From Vanilla planifolia (lineage: Eukaryota > Streptophyta > Magnoliopsida > Asparagales > Orchidaceae), in NCBI GenBank assembly GCA_023846275.1, contig CM043877.1, forward strand, positions 19,264,607-19,328,606: a stretch of 64,000 nucleotides of DNA. Reading direction: 5' to 3'. The notes beneath the pieces are model-generated. The model was not told the origin of the DNA. It saw only the letters and a list, made by a program, of their open reading frames with translations, and did not search any database. A program made the position numbers and the translations under genes. Positions 38,538 to 50,199 of this stretch are shown here, in pieces. Position 1 is the stretch's first letter; each line of letters starts with the position of its first letter.

Positions 38538-40034
38538 AACAACTTGGCCAGGCAATCATGCAATCTTGTGCTCTCATTCAAATTCTTGTTTGTTTGTTCA
38601 AATCCTTGATTCTATTGTGCCCTATTCAGAACCATATCTTATTTTAATTCAATGAATAGCATAGAACTTTTTGAATTCTTTGAGATCATACTTGCCACCA
38701 TTTGTTGGACCTTAGACTTTTGATTTGAATATGAATTTCATCTCCACTTCTACTTCGTTACTTTTTAACATTTGAAAAGACATTCTAAATCTTCATGAAT
38801 TGATCTCAAACATTTTTCAGTCATTTATAAGGGCCATGTAATGGCATAAGCTGCCTTTACATGTGTTTATTTGGGTTGGAATATACACATTTGTATGAAT
38901 TAAGACAAATTTTCAAACTTGGATTCTAGACTTGTTTTTGAGAAGTTGATGTGTATATGTTGAATTCATGGTTCCCACACTCCCATGCCAACAGACTAAA
39001 TTTTGCAGAAAGATCTTTGAAGTCATGGTTTTTATTTACTTTTCACTCTTGTTTCCAAGTTGAAGATGCCATAATTTGAATTGACCTTGGAACTTTATAT
39101 TATTGTCATCTTTTGTTGCTATTTGTCATATATAAAGTTTTGATCTTGCTCCCTTGTGCTATTACCATTGCATCCTTCATGGACACTTTTCCATGTCTTG
39201 TGCAATCCCATTGATGAAGAAAAATGTGGTTTCTCTTTGTAACTAAGGATGCATGCAACGTTATGCTTTCTCAACTGAGTTTCATTCTAACTACATTAAA
39301 TATGCGAGTCAACCTTTTCAAAGATCTCCATTGGTTCCTTCTTTAGAATATATATCTTGCCGAACTTGCAACAAAAGTTTTTAGCAAATTTTTGAATGAT
39401 GTCGATTGAAACGATGCATTAGATTCTAGAATTTGTAACTCAAATAGATTATCAATGCTTAGGAACTAGGCATTCTAAATATTCTCAGTTGTTATATTCA
39501 TTGACCTGCCATTCTTTCATGTTGGACCCTTCTTCTTCCTTGGAACTTTATAGTCTCCTTTCAATTTGCCCTTCTTGTAATAATTCATGCATACGACACA
39601 TTGGCATTGTGAGTTGCTTGTTCCTTTTGACTCTAACCTCTCCCTTTCAACATTATCTTATCTTTCTAGTTATGATTTCACTGATAGGTACTATAGCGGC
39701 ATTCAATGCTCAAGGAAACACAAGTGAATTCTTTGGACTCTTTTGCTAAGTCCTTAGAATCATATCTTGAATAAGAGCCTTCACTTTGTCATTAAGATTG
39801 TTATCCTACAATCTCAATAGAGTTGTAACAACATTGAACTTATTGTTATAACTTGTTAGATGGTACTTGACCCATCTTAAGATTGAAGCAGTGTCTCATT
39901 GAGATGACTTGTAGAGTTGGCTTAGGATTTAGTATTGTATGAGGTTAGGGTTGTGGCTGTCATGTACAATGAGATGGACGATGCTGTGGTGCTTTGGGTG
40001 GTGCTTGGTTGAGCCTAGGGGCTTGGATTGGATA

Positions 40035-40046
40035 GCTCTGATACCA
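40035..40046 (-). other. Primer-binding site of the copia fossil
   Basis: The plus strand GCTCTGATACCA is the exact reverse complement of TGGTATCAGAGC. It directly abuts the LTR-like sequence at 40047-40223. Confidence 0.8.
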
Positions 40047-40469
40047 TAAAGAGAAGAAAAAATATTTGTTTTCTTATTAGAAGATAAATAATTTTGTGTG
40101 CTATATAGAATGTATGGGCCAGTCTGAGAGATACAATCATCAGATAAAGAATAAATCTCCTGCAGAAAATATCATGAAAATTCTGTTATAATTAAATATA
40201 TCCTAATAAAAAATGTCACAACATCCTCATGATCAGAAGTTACCTTATAGCATGCAAGGTGTAGAGTCAGACGGTGCCTACCACATTTATGTCCTTAATG
40301 TTATATTCTTTGTTGGGCGTGCTTATCCACTCTGTTTGTTGGGGTAATTTTGGTGTGGCATAGTGTTCTTGATCAAGCGTACTGACATTTTGTCATTGTG
40401 CCGTTGTCATTTCCATATCTTTGATGTTTTGAAATTTGCTCAGCAAACACACTATCTATTAAGTAAAGA

Positions 40470-41307
40470 ATGGGTCGTGGGATTAGCAGCGGAGGGGGCC
40501 AGAGTTCTTTGGGCTACCTTTTTGGGAGTGGCGAAGCTCCAAAACCTGCAGATGACAATTCGAAGCCTGCTTCTAATCCATCTCCAGCATCAGCTGACTG
40601 TAGCAAACAGCTTCCTGCTGGCATCTCAGGAAGCACTACAAACAATTACTTCAGAGCAGATGGCCAGAACACTGGGAATTTTATTACAGTACGTATACTC
40701 TTGAGCTGTGTTTTAATTGCAGCTGTAACTTAGTTTTTTTTTTGTTTTTTTTTTTTTTTTTTTGTTCTGCTATTTCAGATGGAACTTGACCTTATTTATC
40801 TGCCATTGTGCACATTTAAAATTAAAATAACTAATCAGATTACCGTGTTGCTGTTACTTTCCAGTTATTTTTTATTTAATATTATGTCCTTAAATTTCGG
40901 ACAGCCAGTTTCTGTTGCTTCCTTACTCATTCCTTTCTTTAAACCCTTGCAGTTGAGAGTGACTCTGTTCATTTATCGCATTAACTGTTTTTAGGAACGC
41001 CTGTTGCATTTTGCCTCTGCCATATTCCTTGATAATATAGGTACTGGAAAAGCTAACTATATAGGAGCAAGAGTTTGACCCAAAAATTGAAGGTTGGGAT
41101 TCAAATAGCATTTTGACTAAGAGCTTGTCAAATCAAAGGTTGTCACAAGTGAAAAATTAGTTTAGATCATGTTATAAGTTAATTTTGAGCCATAATTATA
41201 TTAGCATGAAGTGGATCAAATTTTAGTCATTTGATATCTATGCTTTCATGTGTGTGTATATGCACATACACACATATATATATGTATGTATATTTGAATG
41301 TGTATAG

Positions 41308-41338
<31 letters not shown>

Positions 41339-41918
41339 GCTTATATTTATATATCTATATTATAATTATGTTTGATTGAACATTCAGAAACATTATAACA
41401 TATGTTGATATATTTAATATTAGTGAATGTAAAAAATTATTAATGATTAAGAATTTGGTTGAAAAATCAAAATTGATAAAAAGCTGGATCATTTTTGGCT
41501 CAAATCAAAGCTGAACTGGTAACTAACAAGCGTAGACTAGGTTGAATCAAGATTTGATTTAATTTTTCCGATCCAAAACTTTGATTGGATTGAGATCGAT
41601 TCGAAAGTGTTTGATCTGTTATTGAGCCATAGTTGAATCAGCTCAAGCCAGAATAATTAGTCACTCTAACTACGTCAGGCGTCCTATCAAATTTGTGCTA
41701 TTTTGATCAACTAGGTTTCCTTTTGATGTTAAACTACTGTTTTGAGCCTTGGGGAAGTATTTTTGGCATCTACTTGAAACATTCGAACTTAATGTGATTT
41801 TGGTTATATCAGAACAATCTTGTATTTTTTTCTTTTAAAGGACCGACCTTCAACCAAGGTGCATGCTGCTCCAGGAGGCGGTTCCTCCCTCAATTACCTT
41901 TTTGGCGATGACAAGTGA
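40470..41918 (+). CDS. SP1L: SPIRAL1-like microtubule-associated protein (98 aa, two coding exons)
   Basis: Coding exons 40470-40688 and 41841-41918 join at a GT-AG intron in phase 0 (GTACGTAT ... TTTTAAAG). The product has both hallmarks of the SPIRAL1 family: the N-terminal [19 protein letters not shown] (1-19) and the C-terminal [22 protein letters not shown] (74-95), with the conserved N-N-Y-x-R-A-x-G-Q-N-x-G-N-F stretch before the splice junction. The middle (20-57) is a low-complexity Pro/Ser/Ala linker. Family members are about 100-120 aa, so this one is full length. SPIRAL1 proteins bind cortical microtubules, act at plus ends and support anisotropic cell expansion; loss in Arabidopsis causes helical growth. 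A splice acceptor TTTGCTCAG at 40435-40443 just upstream of the ATG supports a 5'UTR intron that would contain the antisense copia fossil. The gene looks intact. Confidence 0.93.
40689..41840 (+). other. Intron between the SPIRAL1-like coding exons
   Basis: A 1,152-bp intron with a poly-T tract near 40734-40762 and a dense (TA)n/(CA)n microsatellite at about 41255-41340. No coding potential is recognised. Confidence 0.85.
41255..41340. repeat. Compound (CA)n/(TA)n microsatellite
   Basis: GTGTGTATATGCACATACACAC is followed by long TATATA runs up to about 41337, inside the SPIRAL1-like intron. Confidence 0.9.
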
Positions 41919-42180
41919 TGGATGGCATCCGGTGAGAGCTGTTGTGATCATCTGAACAAACAGTTATCCTTAACTTACTGTTTTTTGGAGTATGTATTTT
42001 CTTGTTGTATTGTGTGATACAAAGCTTTCATGTGCCAACTTTTCTTCAGCTGTTAGACGTGTGACCATAATAACCATTTATGTCTATCAACTCCTTAGAC
42101 TAATTTGACCGTTGTATTTCCTTTTTTATGGTTTTAATTTCTTCTCTTGCTATTTTTATTTTTCTGTACAGTTTGATGTT
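41919..42180 (+). other. 3'UTR of the SPIRAL1-like gene, possible 3'UTR intron
   Basis: Thirteen bases after the stop is a strong donor-like CCG/GTGAGAG (GT at 41932), and a pyrimidine-rich acceptor ACTTTTCTTCAG ends at 42049. They could define a 118-bp intron in the 3'UTR. This is inference from splice consensus only. Confidence 0.35.
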
Positions 42181-45100
42181 ATTCAATTAACATGGACAAT
42201 AGTCATTAATTACAAGGCTCAAGGCAATTCCAATCCATATTCGTAGTAGTCAAAAGAAACTAACAAATTTCTTGTTGTAGTTAAAACAAATTTATAATCA
42301 GTGACCAACAGCGGTAATATAAAGCATCATAGTCTTAATTCCTTGTAGTTATGATTTTGTTTAGAAATTATCATCATTTTAAATCTCAAGTTATGATTGC
42401 TTCATAAACAAGTTGCTTCTACAAGAAAAGAGTCGAGGACAAGCACACAAGCCGTACAATGGAAATTAAGGAATAGTTCACACAAGTGTTGGTAAAGAGT
42501 TCCCTAAACACTATTAAAATCTTCTTGCTCTCTAGGCTAATGGGGAGTCATAGTTCTAGGTGATTATTGGATTGACCCAAGTAGTCTAAATAAGTGGTCA
42601 AAATAGATTGAATCAGATGCCTATTGTTTCACACTAGGTGACTTACACGAATTACCCCATTTGATTTTTTGATAATTCTTGGTAGTCTCATGTGTTTTAT
42701 TGTAAACTAGAGAGATGAGAGAAGAAATAGCAATAGGAGAGAGAACAAAAGGAATATTGTTAAGATATTTTTTTTATTCTATAGCTTTTTTGATATTTGG
42801 TATAAGCTCTCATTTTAAAGCTTAATGCATTGACTTGAAATCCATTGGATCATATTTGGTTTGCTATATAGGTGTTTCCCATAGGATTCAATATCAAAAA
42901 ATGACTATGTATGAAGCGGTTTAAGTCCTTTGGACCCCCTCTACACAAACACCCACATACAAAAAGCTTGTGTATATAAAACCTAACTTGAAAGTGTTAT
43001 GTGATGCTCTTATGGTGTGAAGCCAAAAGATGGAAAAGATATGAAATAGAATATAAAAATTCACTTTCGTAGGAATCTCTCATTAGTAAGGAGCTATTTT
43101 ATGAGATTTGAGAGTAGAAAAAAAAAATCATAAAAAATGTAAAACAAGAATACAAAGAACTTTAAATATTGTTGAATAAACCATCCAAGCGGTTAGACTA
43201 CTAAAGCAAGCGATCTTTAGGCACTGGTCTAATGTGGTTGAAACTATCTCCTAGAGTGGTCAACGCCAGACTAAAAAATATTGCTGCTAAAATAGGGACC
43301 ATGAGGTTGTCCAAGTTGTCCATATGATCGTGTGAGCTACTTAGATGTTTACAATGAACAACATTGTTGTTGAGCCAAGAATAAAAATAAGTCTCAAGGA
43401 AGTGTTTTAATTTACCTAGGCTAAACGCAAAGTCATATGCAACTAACAAAGTTTAGATTATCTTTTGTTACTATGTGGATGAAAATATCATTGTCATTAA
43501 TTTTCTATTTTGTGAAGGTCAAGTACACTCAAATAAGAACATCACTTGAGTTTGACAACTTGTTACATTTGTTAGAAAGCCATTAGATATTCCTATATCA
43601 ATCATGGATGGCCAAATCATGGATGCCATGCATTGATGACTCGATTGGAAAATAAGCTGCTCCACAAAAGCATGGTAATGCTCACAAATTTTAAGTGCAT
43701 GAAAAGTTATTCAACTATTGCAAAAGGTAATCAAAACTCATAGGAATATAATATTTAACAGGATTCTAAGTTTGGCATAATAAACTTCTAATTAGATATT
43801 TACAACCTAAGTTATATATAAGGGTAATATTAATTTATTTGTTTTAATATTATCCAACTTCCAATGTAATTCTCACAATCTCTCTTTATTATATTGGGGT
43901 ATTTTGTTATCTTTAGTTATCGTATATTAGTCAAAATTGATTCATGTTAAATGATGTCTCAACATTTTAAATCTATAATCTATAATGTAAATTCTTTCTT
44001 TTTATTTTTGATATATAATTATTCGTTTTTTTGACTACTAACATAAATGTCTAATTGAAGTCAGACTTTCTTTAACCCAAATCTCACAATAAGGTTAATC
44101 CAAAGATTCTCTTATAATTAACAAGTTCCATCTTGTTTTAATCTGAAGTTATGATTTAAAATATAGTTTTTAGGAATAACCTAGATCTTGACATCGTTCC
44201 AACAACTTTAACACATAAAGACATCTAAGAATCCAAGAAACTAGATGTACCTTTGCATTTATCTTGTTTATCTAACTTATAAGAATTGTTTTTCTTGATG
44301 GCTAGGCTAGAATAATTGTTTGATCATTGGTCAAATGTTATCGTTGCTATCGATGAGTTGAATTGCTATAGGAATAAGAAGTTTGTAAGTTCTTTTTGAG
44401 ACTTATGATATGATTGATTCATGACCTTTAATTTGGGTCATGAACATAGTGGACATAAAGTGCCTGCTTTAGCTTGTGTCCTTTAGATTGTTTGATAATC
44501 TTTTTTTTTTTTCTCAATTTTTTTAAATGGTTTTTGATCAGTAGCTTATTTTTTACTTTGTCATATTTTATTAATTAAAGAGAGAGCAAGAGACTTATGT
44601 ATTTGAAAGAATTTATGAATTATGCATTTCAAAAAGAATGTTTGCTATCTGTTTTTGTGTTTTATCACTAATTGAAATCATTTTTATTTCAAATTGACCA
44701 TCCTTATTTGATACAGGAAATATTCGATCTGCACTTCAAAATTCTAAGTTTTAGAAAAGAATGATAAGGGTCAAAAGGAAGGAATATATCCCTATTCGAA
44801 GTAAAAGTACTCCAATTGCTGCATATTTGCTTGTAAATATTTTGTTTATTGTGTCCATAAGAAACAATAAACAAAACATCTTTTATGTAAATAAATATTG
44901 AAAGACTAACATGAAAACTTTATTTAATTCGAGTAAATTCCACAGGACTGCAGATATTCCATCACTGGAAGGGATAACCATAAAGTTTTCCAAGCTTCAG
45001 ACGCTCCTGGGATTCGAATCTTAGAAAGAGATACACAACGCAGATATCTCATCAGTTCTTTAGCTCTCTTCCCTCGCATCAATTGATAACTTTTTGTACG

Positions 45101-45240
45101 ATAAAGTTGACCTTAAAAGAAAACCTATGACCTGATATACGAATAAAAGACTGCACGAATGACCGGCGACACTTGACAAAGTCGAATAAACAAAAGGCAT
45201 GAATAGGAATGTAAAGGAAAAGATTTTTCTGGAATAAAAA
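42181..45240. other. Intergenic DNA between the SPIRAL1-like and CYP78A genes
   Basis: AT-rich with patches of moderate GC (42400-42980, 43180-43450). An 82-codon minus-strand frame at 43201-43449 has no recognisable domain. A T-loop-like GGGATTCGAATC occurs near 45011, without a tRNA fold around it. No LTR boundaries could be placed. Confidence 0.45.
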
Positions 45241-45654
45241 AAACTATTTAAAAACTTTAGGATCAGAAGAGATAAAAGTTCGAAACAATTGGCTTACTTT
45301 TTCTATCGAGGATAAAATCTGATGTATGATTCCAATCCCACCATTTTTATAATTTATAGTATGAAACTTTAGGTATTGATCATAAGCTTTGTCTTCGAAA
45401 GCAAAACACTTCATTACATACATCCTAAGATAAAACAGACCACACATCATATGGCATAGAACGAAGTTAAAACACTTGATAGCAAACACCTTAAGACAAC
45501 CAACATCACCATAACAGCTTACTACAGACTTAACTCCAAGTGAGTACTAAGCTAGAACACCATACTACAGACAAAAGTAAGGACTTGTAGTTAGACCAGA
45601 AAACAACAAAAGAACAAAAAGATTGAAGTGACACCCATCAACAGACATCAAAGT
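45241..45654 (-). other. Probable 3'UTR and downstream flank of CYP78A
   Basis: Sequence following the P450 stop on the minus strand has moderate GC for about 350 bp and no repeat character. The polyadenylation site is not identifiable with confidence. Confidence 0.4.
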
Positions 45655-47449
45655 TCATTCCCTTGGCAAAGCAAAGCAGATCAGCGGATTCTCCATCTCC
45701 AGAGACATCTTCAGGCACTCAGACAAATCTACTCCTTCACTTGACGGCATCCATTTGTAGTTCTGCAGCAGCTGAGCAAGCCAAAGATGAACGGTGGCCA
45801 AGCCCAATGCCTTCCCAGGACAAACCCTCCGGCCGGACCCAAACGGAGCCAATCTCAGATCAGAACCCATTATGCTCACATCCTCCGCGACGAACCTCTC
45901 GGGCTTGAATTCGTTTGGTTCGGACCAAATCGCCTCGTCGTGGGTGATTGCCCACATGTTGACCATCGCCGTGGTTCCGGCAGGAACGAAGTGACCGCCG
46001 ACATGAACGTCGTCGATTGCAAGACGAGCCCACGACAAGAGAGGGCCAGGCGGATGCATCCGCAGCGTTTCCTTTACGATAGCGTGAAGGTAGCGAAGGT
46101 TGGGGATGTCGGCGTCGGAGACGAGACGGGACTTTCCGACGACCGCATCGATTTCGGCTTGAGCTTTGGATTGGATTTCGGGGTGCAGCACCATTCTTGC
46201 CATGATCCACTCCAGAAGAATGGCGACGGTATCTGTGCCTCTAAAGATCATTTCCTGAGACGAAGCAAAAGCATGCAAAAGAAAATTATAGAACAGAACA
46301 AGTCAAGCACATGCCAGGTAACATAACGTTAATTTATTTGGAAACAACGTTGTTAGTTTGCCAAATGGAGGGGTACATTTTATTTAAAACAAAGAATTGG
46401 CTATAGATGATAAAGATTTCGTCAATATCTAAATTGTTAAAGCTCGAAATAATCTATATTATCTAATGTGAAAGAAACAAATCTGACTTGCTAATCTATC
46501 ATACCCAGAGAACAGCGATCATGTCTGAATCAGAGAGCTTCTCCTCCTTCTCTAAGTCGAGCAAAACATCCACGAAGTCTGCAACCCGGCTCTTAGTTTC
46601 ACTAACCTCAGTTACTCTTCTGATCCTGTGCTCTTCTATGATTCCCCCAACAAATAAATTCACCTTTTGAACCAATATCCTGCATCTTCTTCGAACTCCC
46701 TGCAAGTCCATCCATCCCAACAATGGCAAATGGTCACTCCAGTTCAAAGAACCAAGAAGGTCGTAACCTTCCTTCACCATCTCTTCGAGCTCCAACCCTT
46801 CTCCCTTGCCAAAATCGTAACATTTCCCAAAAACACTTTCCATCACATTGTTCAAAGAGCCGTAGTGTAAAACCCTCCTCAACTCTACCTCCCCTTGCTT
46901 TCCCATCAGAACACTCACATCTCTAACCATCTTCTCTCCGATTTCCCGGCGCCGATCTCCAAAAGCGGCGATGCGCTTGGGGCAAAAGAGGTGAGTTGCA
47001 GATATCCTCCGTAGATTTCTCCAGTATTCGCCGAAGGGAGCGAAGCCCATCGCCCGGTGAAACAGGAGCTCGCGCGCAGACTCTTTGATGGGCCGATCGG
47101 CGAAGGCCGAAGAGTTGAGAATTTCTTTCGCCGTTTCTGGGTGGCTTGACACGACAAAACGGGTCAGACCGACAGAGAATGACATCAGACGGCTAGCAGC
47201 AAAAAGGCGTGCGAGAGCGGCGAGGACGCGGTGTGCTGCGCCTCCAGCGAGGGCGAAGCCGGCCCCCAGACCGCCGGGACCAAGGATGTCATTGCCATGA
47301 GAGGAAAGGAACCAAGCTATCCCTCCAGGGTATCGGAGAGCAACAGCTATTCCTAAGAGGAGTAACACAGGTATGACAGCGGAGGCGGAGATGGTTTGAG
47401 GAAGGAGGAGAAGCAGCAGAGAGGGAAAGGTGTCCGTCGAAGAAGACAT
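45655..47449 (-). CDS. CYP78A: Cytochrome P450, CYP78A family (KLUH/CYP78A5-like), 514 aa
   Basis: Exon 1 is 47449-46505 (315 codons) and exon 2 is 46254-45655 (199 codons plus stop), joined in phase 0 by a 250-bp GT-AG intron at TGG/GAA. That single-intron position, just before the I-helix motif, is typical of CYP78A genes. A hydrophobic N-terminal anchor (about 8-40) is followed by GPGGLG, the family substrate-lid region [11 protein letters not shown], and [20 protein letters not shown]. The I-helix is [16 protein letters not shown] (316-331), ExxR is E377-T-L-R380, PERF is at 433-436, and the haem loop [11 protein letters not shown] has Cys460 as iron ligand. All key residues are present and length is normal, so it looks functional. 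CYP78A enzymes are ER-bound monooxygenases that promote organ, leaf and seed growth (KLUH in Arabidopsis, PLASTOCHRON1 in rice); the physiological substrate is not settled. By eye it is closer to CYP78A5 than to other members I recall. Confidence 0.95.
46255..46504 (-). other. CYP78A intron
   Basis: A 250-bp AT-rich intron with minus-strand donor TGG/GTATGA and acceptor TCGTCTCAG/GAA. Reading through either side quickly meets stops, supporting the splice. Confidence 0.9.
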
Positions 47450-47800
47450 TGCCGTATTAAAAAAAAAAAAGAAAAGATCGGATTTTGGAATGTTCCAGGG
47501 AAGAAAGACAGGCTAGGCTCAGTAAGAGCAGAAGCTTTGTAGAACGGGAGTGGAGGAAGGCGATGACCAAATCGGGCGAGGAATCAGTTTAAATAGAAGG
47601 ATGGCGCATGGGTTAGAAGGAACCTGAGGCGACGAAATTAACCGTAGTGAATTGTTACACCGAATTGACGAATTTACCCCTCTGAACCGTTTTATCCAAC
47701 TTCCGCCGGCTCGCCATTAAAATTATGTTATTTTGAACCTGTATTCGGTTTAAGAAGGTTAAATGAGACGGTTAAGTACTTTGTCTCAGCACTTGGATTT
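47450..47800 (-). promoter_or_regulatory. CYP78A core promoter and 5'UTR
   Basis: The minus strand reads CTATTTAAAC at 47596-47587, a plausible TATA box about 140 bp upstream of the ATG, which puts transcription start near 47555-47565 and gives a 5'UTR of roughly 105-115 nt. An A-run (T on the minus strand) lies just before the start codon. GC-richer sequence continues to about 47720 before AT-rich DNA resumes. Confidence 0.5.
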
Positions 47801-49735
47801 TGGACAAATAAATATTAATTGACTTAAAAAGGGTTTATTATTTTGTTATTCATCTAAAATTCCAAATGCACACATGCACGAAAGACACTTGTTTCAAGTA
47901 ACCAACAAATACCTCAACAAATGCATTACAGCTATAGTATGATGGCTGCATGGTGACATGTACAGGATAAGGTAAATTAGATTAACACAATGGATAATCC
48001 AAACCTCTTTTGTCTTTTTTTTTAATATTTTAATTTTCTTTTTCAAGAGTCAAACTTTGTTGGCATTGATATATTATTACCTTGCAAATACACATATGAA
48101 ATATTTAAAATAATTTATAAATAAAAAATTATCACATAAAAATTTTATATTATTCTATTGATCATGTGAATAGTACTTGCGAGGAATGAAAAAGATGACG
48201 ACTAATTTCAAAAGGGTAAAAATATATGATACTTTACAAATTGTTTTGTCTTATTATTCGTTATGTTATTGATGTTAAAATACAGTTAATTTAAAAAATT
48301 ATGTATTGCTTGTCAAGTAAATCTAATAAAATTATCTAAAAAAACTATCAGAATAAAATAATGAGTTAAAATTATGTTTTGGATGTATATGAGAAAATTG
48401 AAATTTTCGTAGGTTCACTATAGGTTGAAGCACATTTATAGCGTGAAGTCATGAGAAAAAACTTGATTCTCATGAACATTAGTTTGAAAATGCATATTGC
48501 ATTGCACATCATGATATCATTAATCAAATTAGAGAATTAATGTCATGTATGTTTATTTTATATAATAAATATATTGTATCTAATTTAGTATTAGTTTATG
48601 GGAATAATATGACAAAGATAATAATGATAGAACAAATACTTTTGTTTATATGTCATATTACAAATAATTGGAAATAAAAACACAAACAATATGAACATGT
48701 ATATTTGCAATTATGATAGATAATATGAAGCTTATGTTAAATTGAATAAAAAAATATAATCATCTTAAGTAAGTGAAACTCAAACTAATTATCAAGATTT
48801 AAATTTAAAATATTTTTTTAACTAATAAAGATTATATTAGTAACGCATATTTTGTCATATAACATGACTAAATTGAGATCATGGACTAATAACATTATAA
48901 TTTGATGTATGCAAAAAAAAAGTTAAAGTTATGAACTCATGTTCCAAATGCAATCTTTTTTTGACATATTATTTTTTATAAAAAATATTTTTTCTTTATT
49001 TTCATTTAAACAATTATCTCTTATCCACCATTAGTAGTATTTACATAAACTAAATTTGTTCATGATAATTTTTACAAAGCCATCATATCAATGAGCAATA
49101 GCCAGTCAATAGATGTACATACATTGATGAAAGAAGTTTAAAAAATTACACATAAGGTCCCTTCAAATCAACCTTTTTTTATAAAAAAAAAATATTAGAT
49201 ATATTTATTAATAATAATATAATTAATTTTTTTTACCTAATTAATGTATACAAATAGAAATTAAAAATATGATTCAAATTTATATTAACTAATTTAATTA
49301 TTTCTAAATATTGATTAGTATATTAAAACAATCTTATATGTGCCTAAAAGAAATCAACATATAAACTTAAATAAATCCAATTATATAAATATAAATATTT
49401 AATCGTTAGATTGACCCTTTCTTTCTTTTTCAAGACAAATAAGAATCTAAACAATAGAAAACACCATTTTGCAAGTACTTAAAGGCTTCATCTATTGTAC
49501 AAATGGACCACAAATAGATTATTTTAAAACCTTCATATAAGCTAAAGCACATATGTATAATATTCTCCAATAAATTCTTCTTACATTTTTAAAATCAATA
49601 AATGGTGATGAAAAAATATTTTAAATAAAAAAAAAACTTTCTTTGCATGGGCTTTGATAATCAATTAATGGAGTGGATACATATTTTAACTGAGTTAATT
49701 TAAAAAAAAAAAAACATACAAATAAAACAGTTCAT
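47801..49735. other. AT-rich DNA between CYP78A promoter and GC island
   Basis: About 1.9 kb of extremely AT-rich sequence with homopolymer runs and no open frames, tandem repeats or recognisable element ends. Confidence 0.5.
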
Positions 49736-49739
49736 CCAA

Positions 49740-50170
49740 AGAGGAGGGTATTTCCGGTATTTGATCCTGCAGAATCCAAACGGCCCTTTTGTCACGACAA
49801 GCGCAAATGTTTTGGAAAGACACGTGGCTATTACAAAACGCTGATCACTGGCGGCGCAAACGGCGGTTGAACGCCTTGGCCGCCCTCATTACTACAGTAG
49901 TCATGCGCGGTTAACGACTGCGGCGCAGCGAAGTCTTTACGGGCTCATGAATCGGAGGCACGATCACCGTCTGTATGATGTACGAACGGTCCTGATCTGC
50001 TAACAAACGAAGCGGGGAGCCGCATCGAGTTTTTATTTGTTCTCGGAAAATGCGGTGAACGATGCGCCGCGGCGGACATATTTATGTGCGGAATGTCCAT
50101 CGTTACCTTTGAGTTATGGTTCGTTTGCCGAAGCTTTTTATTTTTTATTTTTTATCTTTTGGCGCGCTTC
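49740..50170. promoter_or_regulatory. Isolated GC-richer island with a G-box, candidate regulatory module
   Basis: A sharp island of balanced to high GC in otherwise AT-rich DNA, lying about 2.3 kb upstream of the CYP78A start. It contains GACACGTGGC (G-box CACGTG at 49821-49826), paired GGCGG..AACGGCGG motifs near 49852-49867, GCGCGGTTAACG and GCGCCGCGGCGG. No open reading frame fits and it is not internally repetitive. Possible readings are a distal enhancer or promoter of CYP78A, the promoter of an unrecognised transcript, or a remnant first exon of a lost gene. Function is inferred, not seen. Confidence 0.45.
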
Positions 50171-50199
50171 CCAGTGTTTTTTTAATTAAATTTAAAAAA

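Larger units (their letters stand above)
36280..40223 (-). mobile_element. Minus-strand Ty1/copia fossil
   Basis: Read on the minus strand: an LTR of about 177 bp (40223-40047) starting TGTTGTGACA, then primer-binding site TGGTATCAGAGC (40046-40035), gag remnant with a nucleocapsid-like Lys-rich stretch (about 39700-39540), a GAG-pre-integrase motif of the LWH..LG..SEK type at 39092-39039, poorly preserved integrase, and reverse transcriptase with the Y-V-x-D-box region at about 37298-37258. The order gag-integrase-reverse transcriptase is that of Ty1/copia. It is broken with many lesions and is old. A matching left LTR was not found. It lies in what is probably the 5'UTR intron of the SPIRAL1-like gene, in antisense. 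Confidence 0.65.

Noticed and set aside
40363-40704. 113-codon frame overlapping the SPIRAL1-like first coding exon
   Set aside because: It is in a different frame from the [19 protein letters not shown] protein and encodes nothing recognisable.
43201-43449. Minus-strand 82-codon open frame between the two core genes
   Set aside because: No recognisable domain, no splice partners and no promoter signals. Length is within chance expectation.
44995-45030. T-loop-like GGGATTCGAATC, suggesting a tRNA gene or SINE promoter box
   Set aside because: No matching acceptor stem, anticodon arm or A-box at the right distance on either strand.
45787-46326. Plus-strand open frame of 179 codons opposite the P450
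   Set aside because: It is the antisense of CYP78A exon 2 and crosses the intron; the P450 motifs on the minus strand are decisive.
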